A DNA stretch of 64,000 bases from Photorhabdus khanii NC19. Its GTDB lineage: Bacteria; Pseudomonadota; Gammaproteobacteria; Enterobacterales; Enterobacteriaceae. Shown here piece after piece: positions 55,108 to 63,713 of the stretch. Each line of letters starts with the position of its first letter. Within the stretch, counting starts at the first letter, position 1. A model generated the notes under the pieces. It saw nothing but the letters and a program-made list of their open reading frames with translations, made no database searches and was not told the DNA's origin. Where the stretch lies: positions 53,119 through 117,118 of the forward strand of contig NZ_AYSJ01000002.1 in assembly GCF_000517265.1 (NCBI RefSeq), in the 5' to 3' direction. The translations under genes and the position numbers were made by a program.

Positions 55108-56163
55108 ATGAGTAGCGTAATGATCTGGCTATCCCGACTGGAGTCGACAGCCAATAAGCATCGTCTTGCCGCCGGTAAGGCTGTCCGAACAGTGAAAGCC
55201 AATGCGGTTCTGGATGAGGTGTTAGGCGTACACAGCCAGGAGGCTTTGCGCCAGGATGTTCCAGGTTTGCTGAGTCAGGCCGTTACGCAACTGCTTGAAG
55301 GGGACTGGCGGGCTCAGCCTAAGCATAAAGCTAGCTGGTATCGCTACTGGCGGGGTATGAGCCTACCAAATACTTTTGTTTACGAAGGTGCCATCGTCCC
55401 TACGAAGACGGCATCAGAAATAGCCTGGCATCCCTGGTTGGCGCATCGTATTACAGGACAACTGACACTTCCAATCAAGGCACGCTTACAGCAGTTGAAT
55501 ACATATCTCTTTCGCCAAACCAAGGGCGACAAGCCACTCTTTCCGGGCTTGCTCGGGCACCGTGAGCGGTCTCTGCTTATATTTGGTGATGAAAAAGCAC
55601 TGGATTCCATGCCGCCTGACGGCTGGAAGCATGTCACACTGACTTTGGCTGATATGGGCGCGTTTCGACGTGCTCCGCCTTTACCGTATGAGTCATCAGG
55701 CTGCCGCGATCTTCCGGCTATCATTGTTGAAAACTCCGATGTGTATTATCGACTATGCCAACTTAATCGAGTTCAGACTCACTGGTCACTGGTTGTTTAT
55801 GGCGCGGGTAACAAAGTGTCAGGCCAGGCAGAGTGCGTATCACAACTTCTCAAGGTCGAACAGGTAAAACAACTGCTCTATTTTGGCGATTTGGATGTGG
55901 CGGGCTTAAAAATCGCCCATCAGCTGCACTGTAAGCTACTTAGCGATTACGATATCAGCCTGCAATTGGATGAGTGGCTCTATGATGAACTGATCTTAAA
56001 TTGCTGGGTGACGCCTGAAGGAAATGCCAACAGCGAACGGTTTGATTTTGAGTCGCTGTGTGGCTGGATGCCGCGCTTTGTTTTACGAGAAATGAAGATG
56101 CTGCTCGCGACCCATCAGCGTCTGCCTCAAGAGGGGGTGGCATCTTTAGGTTTGGTCATATAG
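55108..56163 (+). CDS. jetD: Wadjet JetD, TOPRIM nuclease subunit
   Basis: JetD cuts the extruded plasmid DNA through a TOPRIM active site. The 351-aa product has an N-terminal DUF3322-like half and a C-terminal TOPRIM (DUF2220) with the conserved Glu in AIIVENSDVYY (about 204-214) and the acidic pair in YFGDLDVAGLKIAHQL (about 256-271). It starts 12 nt after jetC and is the last gene of the operon. All key residues appear present, so the system should be active. Confidence 0.92.
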   Translation: MSSVMIWLSRLESTANKHRLAAGKAVRTVKANAVLDEVLGVHSQEALRQDVPGLLSQAVTQLLEGDWRAQPKHKASWYRYWRGMSLPNTFVYEGAIVPTKTASEIAWHPWLAHRITGQLTLPIKARLQQLNTYLFRQTKGDKPLFPGLLGHRERSLLIFGDEKALDSMPPDGWKHVTLTLADMGAFRRAPPLPYESSGCRDLPAIIVENSDVYYRLCQLNRVQTHWSLVVYGAGNKVSGQAECVSQLLKVEQVKQLLYFGDLDVAGLKIAHQLHCKLLSDYDISLQLDEWLYDELILNCWVTPEGNANSERFDFESLCGWMPRFVLREMKMLLATHQRLPQEGVASLGLVI

Positions 56164-56224
56164 CCTGGTGCTTTTTATATGCCCGTCTCATGGGGGGCGC
56201 CCACCAAACAGGAAGACCCTCATG

Positions 56225-56560
56225 CTAATTAAAACTGTATTGTTGCTCCCAAGTTGCAAACCCTCGTATATTCGCTTCACGCGAGCCGCCACGATTTAAT
56301 CGATGCCTGACCGTTTTTCCAGAAGATACTGGCAACGGATTGATACCACAAAGTGCTGCCAGTGCGGCTTCGCTTTTCAGGCGGACAGGATTATCACCTG
56401 CAACTACCAGCAATGTTGCTGCAGTCTGAGGGCCTACGCCAAATTGTCTGCACAGGTTGCTAATGTATTCCTGGGTTAATTAGTCCAAAGATTCGTCCAG
56501 CTCAGTCAGTTCTTCAGTGAGTGCTACTTATCGTTTGGCAAGGTTTCGAAGTGAACAGCT
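56225..56560 (-). pseudogene. IS110-family transposase relic (C-terminal part)
   Basis: Reading minus-strand with two in-frame stops gives LRNLAKR, ALTEELTELDESLD, then NLCRQFGVGPQTAATLLVVAGDNP and the conserved RLKSEAALAALCGINPLP / SSGKTVRHRLNRGGSREAN segment of IS110/IS116/IS902 transposases (transposase_20 domain). The DEDD part and both ends are gone. It separates the Wadjet operon from the next defence gene. Confidence 0.85.
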
Positions 56561-56601
56561 CGGGTCAAGGCCTCTATCTCACTAGTGATGGAGCTAAGAT
56601 T

Positions 56602-58884
56602 CTATTCGTCAACATCATCGAAAATACTCCGCCCTGATGGCAAATTTGTACTCTGGGCTTCTTCTGTTTCTAATTCGTCGTAATCCACTGCCTCGGATTG
56701 CTTCTGCTTCAGCCTATCTTTCTTAGTTTCGATTTCACGAATGAACTGTTCAGATTTTTGCCATTCATCTTCATCATAAAAATCCTCACAGTAAAGTTCA
56801 TTGTTCTCGTCACGAAATCGCTCCAAAAGGCGTGTGACATCGTAGAATGCTTCGTCTACATCATCGTCTGTACCCCAGGAGTCCTCTATATCTTGGATTA
56901 TTTCATTCATGTTAGAGTAAAACCCGACTTTTTGGACTGAAAGCCTGGCGGCATTCTCTTCTTGCGAGAGTAAAACTCCGACAAAATCGGCGTCGATGAA
57001 ACAATCAGAATGGTTTATTGCGGCAAGGAAGCTCAGTCTGTCCAGTACTTTTTTCCTGAGCTCATCACCGAGTAGACCATTTACATTCAGCCTACCCAGT
57101 ATTGTCAGGCTATTATCGTATCTTCTCGCAGAGTTGATTAAATCAAGCAAATTAGCCTTTGTTTTGTCGTTATTGAAAAAAAGTCCCAAGAATTCAGGTG
57201 AACACCTGCTTGCCAAAAATGAGAGTATTGGCCTACTGATGGGGACTCTGTTGCCACTATGATCGATGATGTCCAGAACTCTGTTGAACATACTGCGTGG
57301 CACAACCAGTTTTATCCCCTCAATTCCCATATCTCCACAACTGATTTCCTCGATTAATCTTTCCTTTGTGACTCCAGAAAGGTAGATTTCGATGAGTTCT
57401 GGATTACCCGAAACATCGGTCGCGAAAGCATCACGAATGGTTGGGTGGCGGAATTTCCAGTAATGTTCGTCTTGTGTTTTGCTAATCCTGATAAGTGAAT
57501 CATCTAATGCTGACAATGCAGCTTTTACGTCGCCAAAATTTGATTGCATAGACGTGATGATATTGCTTGTCTGAGGGTTATCTAGCTGAAGCGGAATTGG
57601 TAGTTCTCCTCCATTTGCAAACACAACGGCTAAGGCAGCTCTTTCGGCTGGTGCGAGTCCACCTATAATGTCTGCCATGATCCCGGTGGGATTGGAGAAA
57701 AAATCAACGACCGCTGCTTCGCTAAGCACGGGCTTTTTCGTGAACTGCGGGTTGGCGAATCTCCGGGCAATTTCCGGAAGAAATTTTGGCACTGAAACTA
57801 CTGTCGGTAGGAAATTTTTTATCGACCTCCGAAATGCCTTAGTCTGTTTACCAAGCTTTAAGTGGTTGTACAGGATCATGGCTTTTTCAGGTTCGGAGAG
57901 TTTTTCAACTTCAATTGTGACTCGGCTATCTTTGAATAACTCGAACTTATTTGTATTTAACCGATTCTGGGCGGCACGGAAGATATAGCTGCGCGAAGTG
58001 AAAATCACTCTCGCACCCTTATGTATAGCGGCTTTCAACTTAGGGAGTCTTTGATTCCACTCCTGGACTCGGTTAAAGTCGCAATGATTAGATCCAAAAG
58101 CATCATCAACCCAAAAGAATTGTCCTGGATCATCTGGATTCCATTGCCTATCCAAATCTTCCGGCGAACTTAAAATCAGCGTTTGTAATCCCCATTCATC
58201 AGCCGCCGAGAGCGCCAGCAAATTAGCGATCATAGTTTTACCACTTGCAGGTTCACCTATAAGCATCACGAATCCGTGATCCCTGATAGCGTGTGCACAA
58301 CGGCGGTATGCATCTGTGGGAACGAAGCATGCAAGATCGGGAGCAATCGAATCGAGCACACTTTTCGCCTGCCGGAATGCCTGATTTGTAATTATTTGGG
58401 AAAGATCACCAAGACCATATATTCGGGGCACCATACGCCTAAGACTTGGGTGTAAGGATATGCTGTGGTTTATCCATTCTGCACCGTAAATCTTTGCAAA
58501 CTTTGCACCAGCCTTCCGCATGTCTTCTTCCATCACGGCGGCAGTTTCGGCGGAAACTGAACAATTAGTGAATAGGAGGTATACATCGGCAAGCCCTTTC
58601 CTCACAAGCCGATCAATCTTTGGAAGTTCGTCACTAATAACTCCCTTTGAAAGCTTCATATCTTGTTTACTGGTATGTTTACATTGAGTAGTAAAACTAC
58701 CGCTTATGTCACCGTCGAAACCAGTTTCCGACAAAGTGCCATAGAAAGCCCCGTCGCGGCCACCATCAACGCCGTCAGAGAATACTTGGAATGTCTGCCC
58801 AAGGGTCTCTTTCAAGATACATGAAACTAGATCCTCGAAAGCCTTCCATCCAAGCTTGTGGAGGTCGAACTGGATTGATTGCAT
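56602..58884 (-). CDS. Mrr-type nuclease fused to a STAND-like NTPase, probable defence protein
   Basis: The 760-aa protein begins with a PD-(D/E)xK restriction-type domain of the Mrr family: SDGVDGGRDGAF (Asp44) and TTQCKHTSKQD (Gln67-x-Lys69), about residues 10-140. A P-loop NTPase follows, with Walker A GEPASGKT (210-217), Walker B-like FFWVDDAFG (256-264) and a sensor-type VIFTSRSY near 300. A helical WHD-like part and a long helical C-terminus follow, ending in an acidic tail. This order (nuclease-NTPase-sensor) is that of STAND/Avs-like defence proteins, but it is short and without a tetratricopeptide region that I recognise. AGGAAAATCA precedes the ATG. Confidence 0.85.
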   Translation of the reverse strand: MQSIQFDLHKLGWKAFEDLVSCILKETLGQTFQVFSDGVDGGRDGAFYGTLSETGFDGDISGSFTTQCKHTSKQDMKLSKGVISDELPKIDRLVRKGLADVYLLFTNCSVSAETAAVMEEDMRKAGAKFAKIYGAEWINHSISLHPSLRRMVPRIYGLGDLSQIITNQAFRQAKSVLDSIAPDLACFVPTDAYRRCAHAIRDHGFVMLIGEPASGKTMIANLLALSAADEWGLQTLILSSPEDLDRQWNPDDPGQFFWVDDAFGSNHCDFNRVQEWNQRLPKLKAAIHKGARVIFTSRSYIFRAAQNRLNTNKFELFKDSRVTIEVEKLSEPEKAMILYNHLKLGKQTKAFRRSIKNFLPTVVSVPKFLPEIARRFANPQFTKKPVLSEAAVVDFFSNPTGIMADIIGGLAPAERAALAVVFANGGELPIPLQLDNPQTSNIITSMQSNFGDVKAALSALDDSLIRISKTQDEHYWKFRHPTIRDAFATDVSGNPELIEIYLSGVTKERLIEEISCGDMGIEGIKLVVPRSMFNRVLDIIDHSGNRVPISRPILSFLASRCSPEFLGLFFNNDKTKANLLDLINSARRYDNSLTILGRLNVNGLLGDELRKKVLDRLSFLAAINHSDCFIDADFVGVLLSQEENAARLSVQKVGFYSNMNEIIQDIEDSWGTDDDVDEAFYDVTRLLERFRDENNELYCEDFYDEDEWQKSEQFIREIETKKDRLKQKQSEAVDYDELETEEAQSTNLPSGRSIFDDVDE

Positions 58885-59099
58885 TGATTTTCCTAGGATT
58901 CATGATTTATAGGGACCTATTTTAAGATGCATGTTGGGGATGTCTAGAGATTGCTTACAAGGAACGAATAAGCTAAGTATTTTCTCTAGCAAGGACTACT
59001 ATGTCAGTAGCCGATAAAAATTGTCATTTCTGACGTAATCCATCCCCGTTACATTTCTACTGCCGCAGAATAATCATACACATGCTGCTTCCCTCAGCT

Positions 59100-61046
59100 T
59101 TAGACCTTAAAGCGCACATCCTCCGCATATCCGTTCACTACAGCCCACTCAGAAACAACTTCCAGTAACTTTTCCATGTAATGATCGTGATCGATTTCAT
59201 TCCCAAATGAGCAATGCTCATCAGAGTGCAGAAGGGAATCCATTAGCCTCTGAACCCGTTCCGCTAATCCATCATCCAACTTGATCTGTAGGTAAGCATT
59301 TAATGGCTTATCCTTGTATGCTTCCCTGTGACCAAGGAAACGTTCAAAGTCAGGCACACTGACTCGATGGCGGACTGTTAGTCCAGAGTTTCTGGCTTGA
59401 CACAAGGCTTCATGGATTTTTCGGTTTTCAGTCCACATTCCATTTTTAACGCCATCGGAGCGGTTAGGTGAATCCGAATCATGGACAAGACTGAAGTGGA
59501 TTTTGAAGTGAGTCAGTACCTTGATTAGCGGGACTAGGATGGCCTTTCCCCTGGCTCGTATGACTGCAATCTGATCCATCAATGCATTATTACGCTCAAT
59601 GATCGAGGCCATAAATGCAGCATGTTCGGTATCCCCTTCAACGAGAATTGGATGGGAACCGAAGAATACCTCTGAAAAGCTGGGGTCGATGTGTTGCAAT
59701 GCCTGCAAGCGCTGTTTTTCATCACCCTCAAAAGCTATATGGTCCGAGCGGTAGGTTCTTGGTGTAACTGCTGAATTTTCTTCGGAATTATCGCGTTCGA
59801 GCCTCACAATGGTTGTGTGATCTTCAAATGGATTGATAAAACACGGAGAGTGGGTAGTCATAATCACCTGCCAGTCAGGGTTCTTAGCCAACTGATACAG
59901 ATGTCTCTGTGCTGCACGAGCAGCCATGGGATGAAGGGCATTCTCGGGTTCATCAATTAACAGCAAATACCCAGGAAAGGCTGGATCGTCAGGACTATCA
60001 GGGATCGGAGCACCACTATCATGGGCATCCAGTTGGGCTCTAACCTGAGTAAGTTCATCATTAAGGGCATCCAAATCAGCGTTTTTAGGTGGCTTTTTTA
60101 GCTTCTTCTCAAGTTCAGTTACTTCTTTCTCAAGCCGCTTGCGGAATTCAGCACGTACTTCTTTGTCGCGATTAAGTTCATTGTGAACTTGCAACATTGA
60201 CCAGAATAGTGCGCGGCGAGCACCCGTGCCCTGCTGGCTAAGAGAGGTATTGGCCCTCCCGTCAGTGATTTTTAAGCTAGAGCCATTTTTGATGAGATCA
60301 GCAACTTTAGGTGCCAGAGGGGCGGCACCGATACTCAGACTCACATCCAGTCCCGGAAAAATACCTTTAAATCCTTCGGAAACTCGACCCGCAATACCAT
60401 TGAAATGTTCCTGGTGCTGTTCACTAAGCAAGTTGATACTTCCGGAAACACTTTCAATCGCTTTTGCCAGTGGCGATTCGGGATTAAGCCGCGCATTCTC
60501 AAGCTCTTTCTGTAAAGGGGCGAGAGCAAAACTCAGAAGCACATCTTCTGTTTTGCCTGCATCATCCAGTGACCCTATACGCAAAGGTCTTGGCAGACGT
60601 GAGTTGAAAACTGAATCAGCGCCGCCTGCTTTAGTGTCCTCTGCCCAGTCCCCTTCACCATGTTCCCCCGCGGTAGGATCCCAAGTTGTACGGACTTTCA
60701 AAAAATCAGGTGCTTTCCACTGCCAACGGCTTTTAACGACTAGAAAACCATCTCTTTCTTGTTTCCATTTTGCATCTACATTACCAATACCGTCAGGAAT
60801 GTGAACTTCGAGCAAAATTTCTGAATGTTCATCCTCTGAAGCATGTTGGTGTCGATCACTGCCGGCATCAAATGCCGTCGGCCCTTTAGCTAACTCATAT
60901 GCTCGTAGGACAGTTGATTTACCAGCGTTGTTTTTACCTACAAGACAAACAATGTTATCGAGTGCTATATCGATGCCTTCATTCCCTATACATCCAATGT
61001 TCCGGATGGTCATGCGAAGCAATTTTGAACGATTCTCTGTTGCCAT
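59100..61046 (-). CDS. OLD-family ATPase/TOPRIM nuclease
   Basis: The 648-aa protein has an N-terminal ABC-type ATPase (Walker A GKNNAGKST at 37-45, LSQQGTGARRALFW signature near 268, LLIDEPENALHP Walker B near 363-374, MTTHSPCFINP near 399) and a C-terminal TOPRIM nuclease with ILVEGDTEHAAFM near 465 and the acidic SLVHDSDSPN near 517. This is the OLD layout. No UvrD-like partner lies next to it, so it is not Gabija but a stand-alone OLD protein. A GAGGG ribosome-binding site precedes the ATG. Confidence 0.9.
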   Translation of the reverse strand: MATENRSKLLRMTIRNIGCIGNEGIDIALDNIVCLVGKNNAGKSTVLRAYELAKGPTAFDAGSDRHQHASEDEHSEILLEVHIPDGIGNVDAKWKQERDGFLVVKSRWQWKAPDFLKVRTTWDPTAGEHGEGDWAEDTKAGGADSVFNSRLPRPLRIGSLDDAGKTEDVLLSFALAPLQKELENARLNPESPLAKAIESVSGSINLLSEQHQEHFNGIAGRVSEGFKGIFPGLDVSLSIGAAPLAPKVADLIKNGSSLKITDGRANTSLSQQGTGARRALFWSMLQVHNELNRDKEVRAEFRKRLEKEVTELEKKLKKPPKNADLDALNDELTQVRAQLDAHDSGAPIPDSPDDPAFPGYLLLIDEPENALHPMAARAAQRHLYQLAKNPDWQVIMTTHSPCFINPFEDHTTIVRLERDNSEENSAVTPRTYRSDHIAFEGDEKQRLQALQHIDPSFSEVFFGSHPILVEGDTEHAAFMASIIERNNALMDQIAVIRARGKAILVPLIKVLTHFKIHFSLVHDSDSPNRSDGVKNGMWTENRKIHEALCQARNSGLTVRHRVSVPDFERFLGHREAYKDKPLNAYLQIKLDDGLAERVQRLMDSLLHSDEHCSFGNEIDHDHYMEKLLEVVSEWAVVNGYAEDVRFKV

Positions 61047-61203
61047 ATATCCCTCTTAATTACAAACAGATAGCAGTCTTACTCTACACAAACGAACCAT
61101 CCCAAAAGGTGATGCCGACTATAAATACGTATTTTTACGAATAACATTGCTGATTTTGCAGGTATCTTTTCCGGCACAATACGGATAGAGGGATGTGATG
61201 GAT

Positions 61204-61310
61204 GAGCTTTGTTGCAAAGCTCCTGAGCAGGAGGTAAGCCAACAATGGCTTGTTGGTTAAGATGGGAACAGCCCGTAGAAGATGAAGAGGGTGGCTGCAA
61301 AAGCAGCCAC
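61204..61310. other. Two perfect hairpins between WYL regulator and OLD gene
   Basis: GAGCTTTG / CAAAGCTC (61204-61222) and GTGGCTGC / GCAGCCAC (61291-61310) are perfect 8-bp stems. The second lies 21 nt past the stop of the WYL gene at 61331 and may end its transcript, though a T-run is not clear. Confidence 0.4.
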
Positions 61311-61330
61311 AAATCAATCTGTTGTAATAA

Positions 61331-62257
61331 TTACCCGTTTTTTTGTTTAAACAATGGTGCTAGATACTGAACTTCTCGTAAAGCCTCGGCATTCAGTACA
61401 TCAAAGTATAACCACTTATTATTTTCATCATTGGTCAGGTCAATTTTCCAATTGGTTTTCACATAACAGGCCAGCGCTGCGCGGCAGGTGACGGAATGGA
61501 CGTTACCATTGATAGAGAACTCGCGCGATATCTCATTAATTGTTTCTTTTGGCAAATTCTTTTTAAATTCAATAATAAAAGTGATTTCTTCATCCCACTC
61601 CCTATCCATCTTCTCAGCAAGAGTCGGTGAAATTGATGCTTCCAAATGAGCATCAAAAAGCCTGGATAGTTTGAAGTTCTTAAAGCCACTGCGATGTGGT
61701 TCTTCTTCATTTCGGTCATAGGCTCTGAAATACCAGTTCTTGCGGTCAACAAACAATGCTGATGAAAACAGTATCCTTTCCCTATGATCACCACTTTTTG
61801 AACCATATGAGCATCTAATGGCGCATTGTCCCTTTATTGCCCTTGTTACCGCAACTACCTGGTCTTCTTTGAGACGTTCCGGCTGATAGAGTGGGTCCAC
61901 CTCATCAATGGGTAACATAGGCCGCTTTTGCATTAATTCGGAGCGCGTAAACCCATACTGAATAAGGTTAAGGGCGGTGTGAACACCAATCCTGATCAGA
62001 GGGGTATAGCTGTCTGCAAGGATAACAGTTCTCTTGGTTGTAGTATCAATGCTGCAGTTATCTGGTTTTAGCTCCCGATAGAGAGCAAGATCCTTAGATG
62101 CTGCAGCCTGAGCAACCTTGAACTCAGCCATAATTTCAGCTCTGGAGATGCTGCCAAGGTAGCGAATACAGAGATCTATGTACGCAAGTCGTTCTGCCTG
62201 GGGAAGTGAATAGGCGTCGACCAGCAGTTCCAGATGAACATCATGAAACATTGTCAT
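61331..62257 (-). CDS. Second WYL-domain regulator
   Basis: The 308-aa protein has an N-terminal helix-turn-helix (about 12-70, GSISRAEIMAEFKVAQAAAS) and a WYL domain (about 140-220: CAIRCSYGSKSGDHRERILFSSALF, NWYFRAYDR, FKNFKLSRLFDAH), followed by a WCX-like C-terminus. This is the BrxR/CapW layout; CapW controls CBASS operons. It is divergent from the small zinc-ribbon and HNH genes at 62601, which it may repress. GGAG lies 7 nt before the ATG. Confidence 0.87.
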   Translation of the reverse strand: MTMFHDVHLELLVDAYSLPQAERLAYIDLCIRYLGSISRAEIMAEFKVAQAAASKDLALYRELKPDNCSIDTTTKRTVILADSYTPLIRIGVHTALNLIQYGFTRSELMQKRPMLPIDEVDPLYQPERLKEDQVVAVTRAIKGQCAIRCSYGSKSGDHRERILFSSALFVDRKNWYFRAYDRNEEEPHRSGFKNFKLSRLFDAHLEASISPTLAEKMDREWDEEITFIIEFKKNLPKETINEISREFSINGNVHSVTCRAALACYVKTNWKIDLTNDENNKWLYFDVLNAEALREVQYLAPLFKQKNG

Positions 62258-62600
62258 CGATATGCTCCAATTTATGATCTATTAAATATACCGTGTATTA
62301 TCACATGTTGCACTGCTTTACGCAATGAGATAGGATCACCTCAGTCGGGAAAGTAATCAAATCGACATGATAGTTCAGTAAGGTTCATTCAGATGAAGTT
62401 GTTGGTCTGGCTGGATTATTTCTGAGGGGATGGTGAAGAACTGTCTGCAAACAGCCCTTCACCAGAAAAACAAAAACTCTGCGGAGCGTCATTCACCACT
62501 GAGTCTTGCTGATCAGAACGTTGAGTATACGTTAATTATAGCGTAGCCGACAAGCCTGCCTCCGGTGAAATGGCACTCCATGAAACATAAGGAGTGGTAT
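62258..62600. other. Divergent control region before the zinc-ribbon/HNH genes
   Basis: These 343 bases hold no gene. They separate the WYL regulator from the 62601 gene and should carry both promoters. The part near 62275-62300 is AT-rich and promoter-like; no large palindrome like that at 48216 was found. Confidence 0.5.
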
Positions 62601-62783
62601 ATGACCACACCACGAATGGGCTACTGCCCACGCTGTAAACAGGATTGTGAAATCACTTTTGCTACAAAAGCTATTCATGAAAAGACAGGTAAGGTGATTC
62701 TGCCGAAAAAGGGCAAAGTCCTGGTTATTCCCCATTGCACGGCTTGCCGCAAGCCGAAGAGCTCTGGAGGGGCAGTGCTTTGA
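62601..62783 (+). CDS. Small zinc-ribbon-like protein coupled to the HNH gene
   Basis: The 60-aa product has two CxxC pairs, CPRC (residues 8-11) and CTAC (about 49-52), the pattern of a zinc ribbon, and a basic middle (KTGKVILPKKGKVLVIPHC in part). It starts with an ATG after AAGGAG. Its stop (TTTGA) overlaps the TTG start of the HNH gene, so the two are translationally coupled. I do not know this family; it may be an accessory DNA- or nucleotide-binding partner of the nuclease. Confidence 0.6.
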   Translation: MTTPRMGYCPRCKQDCEITFATKAIHEKTGKVILPKKGKVLVIPHCTACRKPKSSGGAVL

Positions 62784-63322
62784 ATACTAAAGAACAAACG
62801 AGTACTTCTGGTGGACGTTTTAATACAACTGACGAAGTGAAACGTATTGTCTGGGTCAGGACCGCAGGCCATTGTGAACTCTGTGGGGTCGACCTGACTC
62901 ATGATTACCGAGTTGGTACACCAATGAGGTGGGGAGAAGTTGCCCATATTTTACCGGCAAGTCCTAAAGGGCCCCGAGGAAACGTTGAGCATAGTGATGA
63001 GCGAGCTCTGGCACTCACAAACGATTGCGCCAACCTTATGCTTTTGTGCCCTGGTTGCCATGACAGGATTGATCGGGATGAAGACGGCTACCCTGAAAAT
63101 GATTTAAGCGGGTTGCATCAGGCCTGCCTGGAGCGTATCAGGGTGGCAGCGTCTTCGCCGGGAGAAGGTCGAGCTATTCCTGTTATTGTGCAAAGCCAGC
63201 ACTTTGCCACTACCAACAACATTCCTGTCAGGGATTTTCTTATGGTGATGTCTTCACAGGGTTTAACCGCTTTTGGGCACCCGATTAACATTATCTTCCC
63301 AGCCCCGGGTCCCAGGGCATAG
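62780..63322 (+). CDS. HNH nuclease, probably truncated effector (possibly HNH-SAVED/Cap5-like)
   Basis: Start at the TTG at 62780 is chosen because GGAGG lies 10 nt upstream and the stop of the small gene overlaps it; the frame is open from 62735. The 180-aa product has an HNH nuclease: RTAGHCELCG, WGEVAHILPAS with the His of HNH, NDCANLMLLCPGCHDRID (Asn and His), then a linker (AIPVIVQSQHFATTNNI, GLTAFGHPINIIFPAPGP). The tail looks like the start of a second domain that is cut off at 63322, six bases before a transposase relic. CBASS effectors of the Cap5 kind have this N-terminal layout, but no cyclase gene is present. Confidence 0.7.
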   Translation: MNTKEQTSTSGGRFNTTDEVKRIVWVRTAGHCELCGVDLTHDYRVGTPMRWGEVAHILPASPKGPRGNVEHSDERALALTNDCANLMLLCPGCHDRIDRDEDGYPENDLSGLHQACLERIRVAASSPGEGRAIPVIVQSQHFATTNNIPVRDFLMVMSSQGLTAFGHPINIIFPAPGPRA

Positions 63323-63327
63323 GTATC

Positions 63328-63713
63328 TACACATCGTCAAACTGACCTAACAAACTTGCGGCTAACCGGGTCAGTTCCTCTGCCGAGTATTCCGACAACA
63401 ACTGTAACGTGTTTAGCAGCAGTGATAAACCCGCCAGAATAGCCGGCGCGCTTTCTCGTCGCCCCCGTTTCTGTTGACGTGCCTAGAAACAACACAATAA
63501 TCGTCTTGCCCTGATGTTCTCTTCATCATTTCCTCGCTGGAAACGCCACGCCAGTACACAAGCCATACTCCAAATTAAAAGCCGCCGTAACACCGCTCCC
63601 GCACTGCGTTGCAACCAGGACTCCACATCATGACCCGCCCCCTTTATCAGCTTAAAAAACGATTCGATGTTACACGGTATTAAATACCATTGCGCCACCT
63701 CATTAGGAATCAT
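63328..63713 (-). pseudogene. DDE-transposase C-terminal relic
   Basis: Minus-strand reading gives NEVAQWYLIPCNIESFFKLIKGAGHD (in part), the IExFFKxxK-type glutamate motif of IS4-like DDE transposases, then a stop at 63483 and further transposase-like sequence to 63328. The N-terminal part is missing or scrambled. It abuts the end of the HNH gene, so insertion or rearrangement probably truncated that gene. Confidence 0.7.

Noticed and set aside
59100..61046. Gabija (GajA) assignment for the OLD protein
   Set aside because: No UvrD-like GajB gene is adjacent; stand-alone OLD fits better.
62601..63322. Complete CBASS system
   Set aside because: No CD-NTase, E1/E2 or JAB gene is present nearby; only a possible effector fragment remains.
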